Shown here: one piece after another, positions 26,885 through 35,484 of the stretch | Layout: each line of letters begins with the position of its first letter | Position numbering within the stretch: position 1 is the first letter of the stretch | Assembly (NCBI RefSeq): GCF_002024805.1 | Contig: NZ_CP014337.1 | Location: 3,906,001-3,970,000, forward strand | Length of the DNA: 64,000 nt | Direction: 5' to 3' | From: Elizabethkingia bruuniana | Lineage (GTDB): Bacteria > Bacteroidota > Bacteroidia > Flavobacteriales > Weeksellaceae | Notes under the pieces: model-generated | What the model was told of the DNA's origin: nothing | The model's database searches: none | Seen by the model: only the letters and a program-made list of their open reading frames with translations | Program-made: the position numbers and the translations under genes

Positions 26885-27478
26885 ATGAAAAAGAGATATA
26901 AACAACAATATTATGCCTACTACAAAGACTGCTTGGTTATCTGCCCTTCTTGTGGAAAAGATGCAACAGTAAAGAGTAAATGTGGGTGTGATGAAAAAGC
27001 GGTGCTGGAATGCCTGCACTGTAATCTCAGAAAGAAGAAGGAAGATTTGGAGTTTTATAAAGCAATCGTAAAGCTCAATTGTCCTGTATGTGGACATTTT
27101 ATTCATCATAAGCATGGTGGGTTGAAATTAAATCCAGAAACTTTGCCTGTAAATTGTGAGGCCTGTAATACAGCATTCGAGATTAAGCCTAAGACAGAGA
27201 AATATGTAATGAATTACGCTACAAAAGAAAATGGCTTAATCCGTGACTCGGTATTTGGATGTCCGTTTTATTTTCAGGAAGACTTCAAAGGAAAATTATT
27301 CTGGGCTAGAAATATGGAACACCTTTTAGAAATGGAAAACTATGTCTCTTCTGAACTGAGAACCAGATTACCATACAAAATGCGTATGGTTGAAAGATTG
27401 CCAACGTTTATTAAAGAAGCGAAAAACAGAGACGCTATCTTAAAGATTTTACAAAAATGGAAAAACTCATACAAATAA
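26885..27478 (+). CDS. Multi-zinc-ribbon protein of the rtcB-prfH operon, unknown function
   Basis: 197 residues. The first half is packed with cysteine pairs: C20-x2-C23, C33-x-C35, C43-x2-C46, C66-x2-C69 and C91-x2-C94, enough for two or more zinc ribbons. The segment GHFIHHKHGG adds histidines. The C-terminal half is helical and basic and ends LPTFIKEAKNRDAILKILQKW. Zinc ribbons of this kind commonly bind nucleic acid or ribosomes. The gene lies 28 bases after rtcB and its end overlaps prfH by 22 bases, so it is translated with them. Similar small proteins may carry a spurious helicase PriA label. No helicase motifs are present here. Confidence 0.8.
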   Translation: MKKRYKQQYYAYYKDCLVICPSCGKDATVKSKCGCDEKAVLECLHCNLRKKKEDLEFYKAIVKLNCPVCGHFIHHKHGGLKLNPETLPVNCEACNTAFEIKPKTEKYVMNYATKENGLIRDSVFGCPFYFQEDFKGKLFWARNMEHLLEMENYVSSELRTRLPYKMRMVERLPTFIKEAKNRDAILKILQKWKNSYK

Positions 27479-28155
27479 CTTCGGGAAGAGGACCTTTAGA
27501 ATGCCAGTGGGTAGTTGCTAAGATTCTGAAGGTTTTCCTGGAGGAAGTAAAACAAGAAAAAATAGATTATAAAATTATCCATCGTGAAAACGGTGATGAG
27601 AACCTGACATTAAAATCCGTAACCCTGCTTTTAAAGGATAAAGAAATAATAACATTTCTAAAAAGCTGGTTAGGAAGTATTTGTTGGGTCGGAAAGAGTA
27701 CATACAGAAAGCTGCACAAAAGGAGTAATTGGTTTGTTGGAGTATTTGAAATTGAAGATGCAGAAAAAAATCATTTTGATGAAAAAGACGTTCAGTTTCA
27801 GACAACTCGCAGCCAGGGGAGCGGAGGACAGAATGTAAACAAAGTAAATACAGCGGTTCGTGCTACCCATATACCAACCGGAGAAAGTGTTTTTGTACAG
27901 GATTCCCGATCACAGCTGGAGAATAAAAAATTATCAATTACACGTTTAAAAGAAAAGGTAATGGCACAGCATATTTTGCAAATGCAGCGCAGAATGCAGG
28001 ATACCTGGAGCAATCATATGCAGGTACAGCGCGGAAATCCGATTCGTACTTATTCCGGAACAGATTTTAAAAAGAATCATCAGGATAAATCCTTTAAAAA
28101 ACAAAGGCAGTTCCTCAAAAATGAGCTAAAAAATTACAGAAATGAACTTAACTAA
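27457..28155 (+). CDS. prfH: Peptide chain release factor H homologue
   Basis: 232 residues. The PrfH-type start is QITSGRGPLECQWVVAKILK. The catalytic GGQ is at residues 123-125 in [18 protein letters not shown], followed by the class I release factor core (HIPTGESVFVQDSRSQLENK). The stop-codon-reading domain of RF1/RF2 is missing and there is no P-x-T or SPF motif. Published work on PrfH indicates that it frees peptides from ribosomes whose 16S decoding centre has been cut, after which RtcB2 reseals the RNA. It overlaps both neighbours (22 and 14 bases), indicating tight co-translation with the zinc-ribbon and TPR genes. Confidence 0.93.
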   Translation: MEKLIQITSGRGPLECQWVVAKILKVFLEEVKQEKIDYKIIHRENGDENLTLKSVTLLLKDKEIITFLKSWLGSICWVGKSTYRKLHKRSNWFVGVFEIEDAEKNHFDEKDVQFQTTRSQGSGGQNVNKVNTAVRATHIPTGESVFVQDSRSQLENKKLSITRLKEKVMAQHILQMQRRMQDTWSNHMQVQRGNPIRTYSGTDFKKNHQDKSFKKQRQFLKNELKNYRNELN

Positions 28156-28642
28156 AAACAAATATTATTTCGAAGCTTTAGATCATTATCCTTACAGTAT
28201 ACCGGATTGTGTAGAAGCTCTGAATTATGCTTTGTCTTATGATCCTCAGGATGCGGATAGTCTCTGTCTTATGGCCAGAGTGTATTCCGAAATACTAAAA
28301 GATTATAATACTGCGAAGGTATATTTTGAAGAAGCCATGAAAAATGATGTGACCAGTATCAGTATACCTCATTTTTATATTAAATGTCTGCTGTATAATG
28401 AAGACTATGAAGAGGCCGAAAAGCTAATTGCTTATAGTCTTACACTGAAAGGAATCAATAAAGCAGATATTCTATTCTTAAGATCTATCTTAAAGGAACG
28501 AAAAGGAAAAATAAAAAAAGCTTTAAAGATATTATCAGAAGTCAGGGAATATATCTTTGACGAGGGAATGGTACATCAGCTTGAGGACCGGAAAAAGTTT
28601 CTTAAAGGGAAAATATCCCGAAAAAAGAAAAAGAAAGCCTGA
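28142..28642 (+). CDS. TPR-repeat protein at the end of the rtcB-prfH operon
   Basis: 166 residues forming three to four TPR-like helical pairs: ALNYALSYDPQDADSLCLMARVYSEIL, YNTAKVYFEEAMKND, and DYEEAEKLIAYSLTLKGINKADILFLRSIL (in segments), ending in a lysine-rich tail ISRKKKKKA. TPRs mediate protein-protein contacts and the basic tail might touch rRNA. The start codon lies 14 bases inside prfH, so its expression is tied to that gene. It is followed by a strong terminator that closes the operon. I do not recognise a named family. Confidence 0.8.
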   Translation: MNLTKNKYYFEALDHYPYSIPDCVEALNYALSYDPQDADSLCLMARVYSEILKDYNTAKVYFEEAMKNDVTSISIPHFYIKCLLYNEDYEEAEKLIAYSLTLKGINKADILFLRSILKERKGKIKKALKILSEVREYIFDEGMVHQLEDRKKFLKGKISRKKKKKA

Positions 28643-28657
28643 CAGGCTTTAAAATTG

Positions 28658-28686
28658 ACCGGAAGATTTTCTTCCGGTTTCTTTTT
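28658..28686 (+). terminator. Terminator of the rtcB-prfH operon
   Basis: 8-bp arms ACCGGAAG and CTTCCGGT around ATTTT, followed by a T-rich run. Confidence 0.88.
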
Positions 28687-28720
28687 ATAGACAGGATTCT
28701 GTAAATTACTGTTTCTTTAG

Positions 28721-28728
28721 TATTTTTG
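28721..28728 (+). promoter_or_regulatory. -7 box of meaB
   Basis: TATTTTTG, a perfect TAnnTTTG, 20 bases ahead of the meaB ATG and after the preceding terminator. This shows meaB is not part of the rtcB-prfH transcript. Confidence 0.6.
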
Positions 28729-28748
28729 TTGTTCAGACCGAATATAGT

Positions 28749-29735
28749 ATGGCTAAAACGCTTTCTACAGAACAGCTTATTGACGGAATCAGAAGCAATA
28801 ATACCCGATTGCTGGGAAAAGCCATTTCTCTTGTTGAAAGCAAAAAACCAGAACACCGCGTGCAAGCGGAAGAGCTTCTGAAACAACTCATGCCTTTTAC
28901 CGGAAAATCGGTAAGAGTAGGAATAACAGGAGTTCCGGGTGCCGGAAAATCTACTTTTATAGAAAGCTTCGGAAAATTGGCTATTGAAAAAGGAAATAAA
29001 GTTGCGGTACTGGCCATAGATCCTAGTAGTAGTCTGAATCACGGAAGTATCCTGGGGGATAAAACCAGAATGGAAGAACTGGCTAAAGACCCGAATGCTT
29101 TTATCCGGCCCAGTCCTAGTGGCGGATTTCTTGGAGGAATAGCCAATACAACATTCGAGACGATGCTAATTTGCGAAGCTGCAGGATATGATTATATATT
29201 AATTGAAACTGTTGGTGTAGGGCAGAGCGAAGTAATGGTGGCAGATATTACAGATGTTTTTCTGTTTCTGAAAGTTTCCGGTACCGGAGATGAGTTACAG
29301 GGGATAAAACGAGGCATAATGGAGATGGTAGATATTATTTTCATTAACAAAGCCGATGAAGATAATAATCCGGCAGCAAAGAACGCTAAACTTGAGTTGA
29401 TGCGGGCTCTTCATTTTATAACACATAAGAATAAAATCTGGAAAGTTCCGGTTATTTTAGGTTCTGCATTAAAGAAGAAAGGACTGGAAGAATGTTATGA
29501 AAGAATAGAAGACTATATCTTTCAGAAGCATAAAGACAATTCTTTTGAAGAAGAGCGCCACCAACAGGCTGAAAAGAGATTCGATTATTGGGTAAAAGAA
29601 CTAATTCTGAGTAAAACAAGATCGTCTAAAGAATTGGAAGATGCTTACAATGAACATAAAAAAAATGCTTCAGAGTTGGCGGTAAATCCTATCTCTGAAG
29701 CAAAAGATTTTGTTAAGAAGCTATTTAACGAGTAA
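28749..29735 (+). CDS. meaB: Methylmalonyl-CoA mutase-associated GTPase MeaB
   Basis: 328-residue G3E GTPase that protects methylmalonyl-CoA mutase and gates B12 loading. Walker A GVPGAGKST is at residues 61-69, then AIDPSSSLNHGSILGDKTRM, the switch region ETVGVGQSEVMV, the base-recognition NKAD, and the conserved family phrase RPSPSGGFLGGIANTT. Its partner mutase is at 22244-24367. The pair is split by the rtcB-prfH operon and a minus-strand cytochrome. Its stop lies 1 base from the stop of the convergent lipoprotein gene. Confidence 0.94.
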   Translation: MAKTLSTEQLIDGIRSNNTRLLGKAISLVESKKPEHRVQAEELLKQLMPFTGKSVRVGITGVPGAGKSTFIESFGKLAIEKGNKVAVLAIDPSSSLNHGSILGDKTRMEELAKDPNAFIRPSPSGGFLGGIANTTFETMLICEAAGYDYILIETVGVGQSEVMVADITDVFLFLKVSGTGDELQGIKRGIMEMVDIIFINKADEDNNPAAKNAKLELMRALHFITHKNKIWKVPVILGSALKKKGLEECYERIEDYIFQKHKDNSFEEERHQQAEKRFDYWVKELILSKTRSSKELEDAYNEHKKNASELAVNPISEAKDFVKKLFNE

Positions 29736-29736
29736 C

Positions 29737-30285
29737 TTATTTCTCAGCTTTTGTAGCTTTAATGTATCCGTCATAGCTAATAGGCTGTCTGTCGTTAGCA
29801 TTTACAGATAAAAATGCTCTTCCATTATTGTAAACGTCTATATACAAAGTCTGAATATTTTGTACATCATTGACATTTATAGTATAAGATATTTTCTTCT
29901 TACTTTCTTTTTTAGCAATCGTAAACTTTTTAGAACTAAACTTCAGTCCGTTTCGGGAAGGGTCCATACTCGGTGTGAAAATTCGGCCAAAATATGGCAG
30001 ATCTACACTTAGTTCATTGGGTTGTATTTTAAAACCATAACCATAGCTGAGGTCAAACAGTGTTGCAGCTGCACCAGCTGGTCTCATAGCACTCATTACA
30101 TTATTGATGGTCGACTGATCCATGGGATAAGCTCTTGTTGCAATAAAGGTGTAGCTATCCTGATTCACTAATTTCGCAACTTCTTCGGATTTAGCAATAT
30201 CTGTCGGCTTGTTGGACGCAGCACATGAGATTACAGAGGTAACAGTTAATGCTGCTAATAGATAGATGTATACTTGTTTTTTCAT
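29737..30285 (-). CDS. DUF4251-like lipoprotein
   Basis: 182 residues. The lipoprotein signal ends SVISC with the lipid Cys at 21. The body has SYTFIATRAYPMD, DLPYFGRIF and FTIAKKESKKKISYTINVND, features of the DUF4251 family of Bacteroidota cell-envelope lipoproteins of unknown role. It is convergent with meaB, with no room for a separate terminator between the stops. Confidence 0.8.
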   Translation of the reverse strand: MKKQVYIYLLAALTVTSVISCAASNKPTDIAKSEEVAKLVNQDSYTFIATRAYPMDQSTINNVMSAMRPAGAAATLFDLSYGYGFKIQPNELSVDLPYFGRIFTPSMDPSRNGLKFSSKKFTIAKKESKKKISYTINVNDVQNIQTLYIDVYNNGRAFLSVNANDRQPISYDGYIKATKAEK

Positions 30286-30449
30286 TTTTTTGGAATTTAA
30301 ATGATCGTTGCTTTTATTAAAATACTAATTTTATACCAAATAAAGGTCTGATTCAGATTTTATTAAATAAAGTTACACAATTCCTGAATTGGTTTTTGTT
30401 TTTTGGAATAGAATTTGAATTTTGCGAAATCACGATAAATTTTACTGCT

Positions 30450-31256
30450 ATGAAAATAACAAGCATTATAGGTGCAGCAGCTATTGCCGCAACTTTTACA
30501 AGTTGCGTAACCAATCCTATCACAGGAAGGTCGTCAGTACAATTTGCTGACTCTAATCAGATCAATACGATGGCTTTACAAGAGTACAAGACCACTTTGT
30601 CTAAATCTAAAGTCGTTACAGGTGCAGATGCAACACGTGTAAAAACTGTAGGAGCCCGGATTGCAAATGCGGCGAGAAACTATTACAGAAGTATTGGAAG
30701 AGAGCAGGATCTGGCAAATTACCAATGGGAATTCAATCTGCTTCAGGACAAACAACTAAATGCATGGTGTATGCCGGGAGGTAAAGTTGCGGTATATACA
30801 GGAATATTACCAGTAACTAAAGACGACAACGGTTTGGCTGTTGTAATGGGGCACGAAATATCCCATGCATTAGCAGGACACGGGAACGAAAGAATCTCTC
30901 AGGCTACATTAGCTCAATATGGCGGACAGCTGGTTGGTGCTTCACTTAGCAATGGCCAAATGGCCAGTATCTTCAATCAGTTATATCCTATGGGTGCTCA
31001 GGTAGGTCTTCTGGCTTATGGCAGAAAGCAGGAATCTGAAGCAGACCAAATGGGACTTTATCTGATGGCTATGGCGGGATATGATCCACGTACGGCACCG
31101 GCGTTCTGGCAAAGAATGCAAGATGCTTCGGGAGGAGCATCCGGTACTCCGGCATTCTTGTCGACCCACCCGAATCCGGTTAACAGAAAAGCAGCCTTAG
31201 AGGCTATGATGCCAAAAGCTTTGGAATATTACAGAGCTGCAGGAGGCAAATTATAA
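30450..31256 (+). CDS. M48-family metallopeptidase lipoprotein
   Basis: 268 residues. The start is set at ATG 30450 because the next residues form a clean lipoprotein signal (AAIAATFTSC, lipid Cys 19). Upstream in-frame codons would need a TTG start. The zinc site is GHEISHALAGHG with a third ligand in KQESEADQMGLYLMA, followed by the typical STHPNPVNRKAAL. It resembles BepA/LoiP-like periplasmic proteases that degrade misassembled outer-membrane proteins. The exact substrate is unknown. Confidence 0.9.
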   Translation: MKITSIIGAAAIAATFTSCVTNPITGRSSVQFADSNQINTMALQEYKTTLSKSKVVTGADATRVKTVGARIANAARNYYRSIGREQDLANYQWEFNLLQDKQLNAWCMPGGKVAVYTGILPVTKDDNGLAVVMGHEISHALAGHGNERISQATLAQYGGQLVGASLSNGQMASIFNQLYPMGAQVGLLAYGRKQESEADQMGLYLMAMAGYDPRTAPAFWQRMQDASGGASGTPAFLSTHPNPVNRKAALEAMMPKALEYYRAAGGKL

Positions 31257-31286
31257 CGATCACTAATTAATCCTCTTCAAAAAACA

Positions 31287-31294
31287 TATATTTG
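31287..31294 (+). promoter_or_regulatory. -7 box ahead of the small coiled-coil membrane gene
   Basis: TATATTTG, a perfect TAnnTTTG, 24 bases before the ATG at 31319. It supports that start. Confidence 0.55.
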
Positions 31295-31318
31295 GAGAGG
31301 ATTACTAAATTACACAAT

Positions 31319-31618
31319 ATGAAAAATTTAACATTTGTAGGAATTATATTATTAGCCATTGGAGTAGTATTATTCTACCTTAATAATATGGCTCTGGATC
31401 TAAGAGTGGTATATGGTGCTTTATGCGGAATCGGTGTTGGCCTTATCTTCGGAGGTATTGTAGGCTATGTAAGCAAAGGATCTGCCGTAAAGCAGGAAAA
31501 TAAAATGCGCCAGTTCAAGCAACTGCAAAAAGAAAAAGATGAGTTGGAAAAGAAACAGGCCCAACTCATGCAGGATGCTACACAACAAGAGCAAGAACAG
31601 CAAAGCCGGAATGTATAA
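31319..31618 (+). CDS. Small membrane protein with coiled-coil tail
   Basis: 99 residues. Two N-terminal membrane helices (about 4-22 and 33-52) with a glycine-rich second helix are followed by a charged coiled coil with repeated Lys/Glu/Gln (QLQKEKDELEKKQAQLMQ). No family recognised. An in-frame extension upstream would overlap the -7 box, so the ATG at 31319 is preferred. The terminator stem begins inside the last codons. Confidence 0.7.
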   Translation: MKNLTFVGIILLAIGVVLFYLNNMALDLRVVYGALCGIGVGLIFGGIVGYVSKGSAVKQENKMRQFKQLQKEKDELEKKQAQLMQDATQQEQEQQSRNV

Positions 31619-31637
31619 CAATCCGGCTTTTATTTTT
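31602..31637. terminator. Terminator overlapping the end of the small membrane gene
   Basis: Arms AAAGCCGGA and TCCGGCTTT with an 11-base loop containing the stop codon, followed by TATTTTT. It may also serve the convergent gene. Confidence 0.75.
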
Positions 31638-31654
31638 ATTAAATCTGCTTTAGA

Positions 31655-32308
31655 TTAGAACTGGTATCCAAGACCTACCATAAATAAGCTTGGTCTGTTG
31701 TCATAGTTTACACCACTACCTGTAACATTGTTGATGAATTTACGTTGGTCTTTAGAGAAAGAGCCTTCATAACGTGCATTTACAATCAATTTAGAGATCT
31801 TTACATTCGCACCGAACTGATAACCTACAGAGAAGTTCTTAGAGGTATCTTCTTTAAAATTCTGGAATGTATCGTTGTTGGATAAGTTTGTAGAGAATAC
31901 AGGTCCTGTAAATACGCTTAATGGCCCGATAACATCAAAACCTACCATTACCGGAATATCCAATCTGTTGCTTTTTGCAGAAAGTTCAACAGAGTTTCCG
32001 TTTGCCTCAACATACGTAGCTTTACTTTTGAAGTTTGTATAGTAAATCTCCGGCATTACGAATAAAGAAACGATTGGTAACTTTATTTTCGCTGAAAGAC
32101 CTACGTTGAAACCTGCAACATCTTTAGGGTTATTAAGAGCCCCTTGTGCGGTAGAGCTAATATCACTCCATCTTGAAGATGAGGTATTGAATAACGCATT
32201 GGCTCTTACACCAAGACTAACCTGTGCGTGAGCAAAAGCTGCTGCACCTAGCATTACCGGAATGAATAATTTCTTCATTACAGAGGTCGATTGAATCTTT
32301 GACTTCAT
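31655..32308 (-). CDS. Outer-membrane beta-barrel (PorT-like porin family) protein
   Basis: 217 residues. A signal peptide cleaved after AFAHAQ leads into alternating amphipathic strands ending in the aromatic C-terminal strand LFMVGLGYQF, the usual signature of an 8-10-strand barrel. The first ATG (32308) gives ten extra residues before the signal peptide core. The internal ATG at 32278 (MKKLFIPVML) makes a more standard signal peptide and may be the real start. It lies 3 bases after the MlaF-like ATPase gene, so it may be an outer-membrane partner of that lipid transporter. Confidence 0.8.
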   Translation of the reverse strand: MKSKIQSTSVMKKLFIPVMLGAAAFAHAQVSLGVRANALFNTSSSRWSDISSTAQGALNNPKDVAGFNVGLSAKIKLPIVSLFVMPEIYYTNFKSKATYVEANGNSVELSAKSNRLDIPVMVGFDVIGPLSVFTGPVFSTNLSNNDTFQNFKEDTSKNFSVGYQFGANVKISKLIVNARYEGSFSKDQRKFINNVTGSGVNYDNRPSLFMVGLGYQF

Positions 32309-32311
32309 AAC

Positions 32312-33085
32312 TTATAAATTTTGCTTTTTTTCTAATAGTGTCTTTCTTAGCTCTTTAAACAAAGCTGAAGAGTAGACGAAGTTTATTAAATGTTCATTAT
32401 CAGCTGTCAGAATGTTGTGCATAGAGCCTTCCCATTCCTTCAGTCCGTTTCTCAGATAGACAATCTTTTCACCAATTGTCATCACCGAGTTCATATCGTG
32501 GGTATTGATAATGGTTGTTGTTTTGTACTCTTCAGTAATCTCTTTCAACAACTCATCAATTACTATTGACGTGCTTGGATCTAATCCCGAGTTAGGTTCA
32601 TCACAGAACAGATACTTCGGATTATTTACAATAGCACGGGCAATAGCAACCCTTTTTTGCATTCCCCCGGAAATTTCCGAAGGATATTTATTGTTAGCAT
32701 TTTCCAGCTTCACTCTACCTATAACGTCGATAACCCTTTTTTTCTTATCCCTGTACGTTAAATTTGTAAACATATCCAACGGGAACATAATGTTTTCCTC
32801 CACAGTCATAGAGTCGAAAAGTGCACTTCCCTGGAAAACGGTACCGATTTCCGAACGTAGATTCAGTCTTTCAACCGGAGTCATTTGTACAAAATTTCTT
32901 CCGTCGAAATCAATAATTCCTGAGGAAGGTTCGTAAACACCCAATAAACACTTCAGGAAAACCGTTTTTCCGGATCCACTCTGTCCAATCACAAGATTGA
33001 TCTTTCCGTCTTCAAAAGAGGTAGAAATGCCCTTTAGTACTTCTACATCACCGAAACTCTTTCTTAAATCTTTTATATCAATCAT
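32312..33085 (-). CDS. mlaF: Lipid-transport ABC ATPase, MlaF-like
   Basis: 257 residues with Walker A VIGQSGSGKTVFLKCL, signature SEISGGMQKRVAIARA, Walker B YLFCDEPNSGLDPSTS and the H-loop TIINTHDMNSVMTIGEKIVYL. This matches MlaF/Ttg2A, the ATPase of MCE phospholipid transporters. Its start overlaps the permease gene by 1 base. The matching MCE substrate-binding protein is not here but at 45266-46213. Confidence 0.9.
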   Translation of the reverse strand: MIDIKDLRKSFGDVEVLKGISTSFEDGKINLVIGQSGSGKTVFLKCLLGVYEPSSGIIDFDGRNFVQMTPVERLNLRSEIGTVFQGSALFDSMTVEENIMFPLDMFTNLTYRDKKKRVIDVIGRVKLENANNKYPSEISGGMQKRVAIARAIVNNPKYLFCDEPNSGLDPSTSIVIDELLKEITEEYKTTTIINTHDMNSVMTIGEKIVYLRNGLKEWEGSMHNILTADNEHLINFVYSSALFKELRKTLLEKKQNL

Positions 33086-33834
33086 TAGCTCAGGAATAAT
33101 TGGGTTAATATTAAGTTAGCTATAATAACAGCTACAATAGTCCATACTACAGCCTGTGTACTGGCACGCCCTACTTCCAGAGATCCGCCTTTAACAAAGA
33201 ACCCGAAATATGCAGGGATTGTAGCGATAAGGAAAGCAAATACAGCTGTTTTGAAGAATGCATACCAAATAAAATAGGCAGGCATATACATCTGGATACC
33301 GGTGATATAATCTGCCTGTGTCCAGTTTCCGGTTAATTCTCCGGCCCAGTAGCCTCCCACAATACCAAATACAATACTGATGGCAATAAGCAATGGGTTG
33401 AATAAAACACTGGCAATAATCTTTGGTAAAATCAGAAAATTGGGTGAGTTTACCCCCATAATATCTAATGCATCAATCTGCTCCGTTACACGCATGGTTC
33501 CTATACTGGAAGCAATATATGAACCTACCTTTCCGGCAAGAATTACACTGATAATAGTTGGTGAAAATTCCAGAATCAAAACTACTTTGGTTGCATACCC
33601 GATAAATGAGTTCGGGATGGGGAAAGAGGAAGCACTGAAGTTATTATACATCTGTATGGCAACGACGGCCCCCACAAATATAGAGGTGAAAAGTACCAAA
33701 CCAAAGGAGTTGACTCCAAGGTCGTAAATTTCTCTCATCAGTAGCTTCATAAAAACCTTCATTTTCTGAGGTTTCTGGAAGGTCTTTCCCAGAAGCATAA
33801 AATATTCGCCAATTGCGCCAAAAAGTTTTAACAT
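33085..33834 (-). CDS. mlaE: Lipid-transport ABC permease, MlaE-like
   Basis: 249 residues with about five membrane helices and the MlaE core: VGAVVAIQMYNNF, SVILAGKVGSYIASSIGTMRVTEQIDALDIMGVNS (in segments), and GGSLEVGRASTQAVVWT. It forms the inner-membrane channel of an MCE transporter that moves phospholipid between inner and outer membranes. It is the first gene of the mlaE-mlaF-porin operon. Confidence 0.92.
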   Translation of the reverse strand: MLKLFGAIGEYFMLLGKTFQKPQKMKVFMKLLMREIYDLGVNSFGLVLFTSIFVGAVVAIQMYNNFSASSFPIPNSFIGYATKVVLILEFSPTIISVILAGKVGSYIASSIGTMRVTEQIDALDIMGVNSPNFLILPKIIASVLFNPLLIAISIVFGIVGGYWAGELTGNWTQADYITGIQMYMPAYFIWYAFFKTAVFAFLIATIPAYFGFFVKGGSLEVGRASTQAVVWTIVAVIIANLILTQLFLS

Positions 33835-33928
33835 GCTGCGAAATTAATGTTTTTATTTAAATTAAGAATTTTTGCATCTGTCTGTTCCAAATGAACAGCT
33901 GGCAAAAATGATCTTTGAAATGTCTTGG

Positions 33929-34564
33929 TTATGGAATGTTCAGATACTTATGAGTCTGTACGGAAGCCTGCCATTCCGGATGTTCTAATATATAATCCGT
34001 AATCTTAGGGTACATTTCATCTCTCTTACTCCATTCACTCTGAAGATAACGTTTACAGTTGTCAGAAACCTTAGCGGACTGCTCTTCTGCAAATTTGAAA
34101 TCGTTGTTATTGAAAACAATAACCTTTAGTTCGCTGGCTTCTTTGTAAATATCTTCTAATGGTAAGCCTGTTTTTTTCGGGGAAAGTGTAATCCAGTCCA
34201 GATGCCCGCTCATAGGATAGGCACCTGAAGTTTCAATATGGATTGTACAACCCAATTCCTTTAATTTTGATGTCAGAATTTCAAGATTCCACATCAATGG
34301 TTCCCCCCCTGTTAAAACAATAGTTTTACAGTATTTTGCTGCGGTTTCTGCAATTTCTTCTGCATTCATTAACGGATGTAGATTCGGATCCCAGCTTTCC
34401 TTTACATCGCACCAGTGGCAGCCTACATCGCACCCGCCTAAACGAATGAAATATGCAGCCTTTCCTGTATGAGCACCTTCTCCTTGTAAAGTGTAAAAAT
34501 GCTCCATTACAGGGAGCATTTTACCTTCTTTTAATAAAATATCTTGTTCTTTATTCATTTTCAT
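33929..34564 (-). CDS. queE: 7-carboxy-7-deazaguanine synthase
   Basis: 211-residue radical SAM enzyme in the synthesis of queuosine from GTP. The cluster motif is GCDVGCHWCDVKESW (C-x3-C-x2-C), after the substrate segment EHFYTLQGEGAHTGKAAYFIRLGG. Also visible are VLTGGEPLMW and THKYLNIP at the C terminus. Its start overlaps the folD stop by 1 base. A second Met two codons in is an alternative start. No other queuosine gene is in the window. Confidence 0.92.
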   Translation of the reverse strand: MKMNKEQDILLKEGKMLPVMEHFYTLQGEGAHTGKAAYFIRLGGCDVGCHWCDVKESWDPNLHPLMNAEEIAETAAKYCKTIVLTGGEPLMWNLEILTSKLKELGCTIHIETSGAYPMSGHLDWITLSPKKTGLPLEDIYKEASELKVIVFNNNDFKFAEEQSAKVSDNCKRYLQSEWSKRDEMYPKITDYILEHPEWQASVQTHKYLNIP

Positions 34565-35448
34565 TAATCATTATACACTGATGTTTTGTAGGCAATCAGG
34601 GTATTTTTCATCAGCATAGCTCTGGTCATCGGACCAACACCTCCCGGAACCGGAGTAATCCAGCTTGCTTTTTTCTCACAGCTTTCAAAATCTACGTCTC
34701 CTGCCAGGTGATAACCTTTTTCTGAGTCATCATCTACTCTTGTAATACCTACATCGATAATCACTGCACCTTCTTTAATCATTTCTCCTTTCAGGAAATG
34801 TGGGTCTCCAAGAGCGGTAATTACGATATCAGCCTTTTTTGTGTATTCTTCTATATCTTTAGTATAAGAGTGTGTAAGGGTTACAGTAGAGTTTCCAGGG
34901 AAATCTTTACGTCCCATAAGGATACTCATCGGACGTCCTACGATGCGGCTTCTTCCGATAATTACACAGTCTTTACCTTTTGTTTCAATATTGTATCTTT
35001 CTAACAGTGTCAGAATCCCGAATGGCGTTGCCGGAAGGAATGTATCCATTTCTAATGCCATTTTTCCGAAGTTTTCAGGGTGGAAACCATCCACATCTTT
35101 TCTTGGATCAATTGCCATAATGATCTTTTCCTGATCAATCTGCTTAGGCAAAGGTAGCTGAACGATAAAACCATCTACATGTTTCGATTTATTCAGTTCA
35201 TCTATTTTTTCCAGAAGTTCGGCTTCAGGAACAGTTGCAGGAAACTTAACTAGTGAAGAGGAGAAACCTACTTCTTCACAGTCTTTTACTTTACTGTTTA
35301 CATATGCTTTACTTGCACCATTGTTTCCTACAAGAATTGCAACTAAGTGCGGAGCACGTCTTTTTTTGGAAAGAATTTTCTGAACTTCTTCTTTTATTTC
35401 CTGTTTTACTTCTTTGGATACTTTTAGCCCGTCAAGGATTTGTGCCAT
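34564..35448 (-). CDS. folD: Bifunctional methylenetetrahydrofolate dehydrogenase/cyclohydrolase
   Basis: 294 residues. It oxidises 5,10-methylene-THF with NADP and hydrolyses the product to 10-formyl-THF. Motifs: KAYVNSKVKDCEEVGF, which carries the active-site Lys in the Y-x3-K pattern, then DGFIVQLPLPKQID, the nucleotide-binding VIIGRSRIVGRPMSILM, and TPVPGGVGPMTRAML. It lies in the operon pgi-folD-queE, with a 36-base gap after pgi. Confidence 0.95.
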   Translation of the reverse strand: MAQILDGLKVSKEVKQEIKEEVQKILSKKRRAPHLVAILVGNNGASKAYVNSKVKDCEEVGFSSSLVKFPATVPEAELLEKIDELNKSKHVDGFIVQLPLPKQIDQEKIIMAIDPRKDVDGFHPENFGKMALEMDTFLPATPFGILTLLERYNIETKGKDCVIIGRSRIVGRPMSILMGRKDFPGNSTVTLTHSYTKDIEEYTKKADIVITALGDPHFLKGEMIKEGAVIIDVGITRVDDDSEKGYHLAGDVDFESCEKKASWITPVPGGVGPMTRAMLMKNTLIAYKTSVYND

Positions 35449-35484
35449 TTTTCTTTCTTTTTACTTTATTTAGATTTATCCGAT

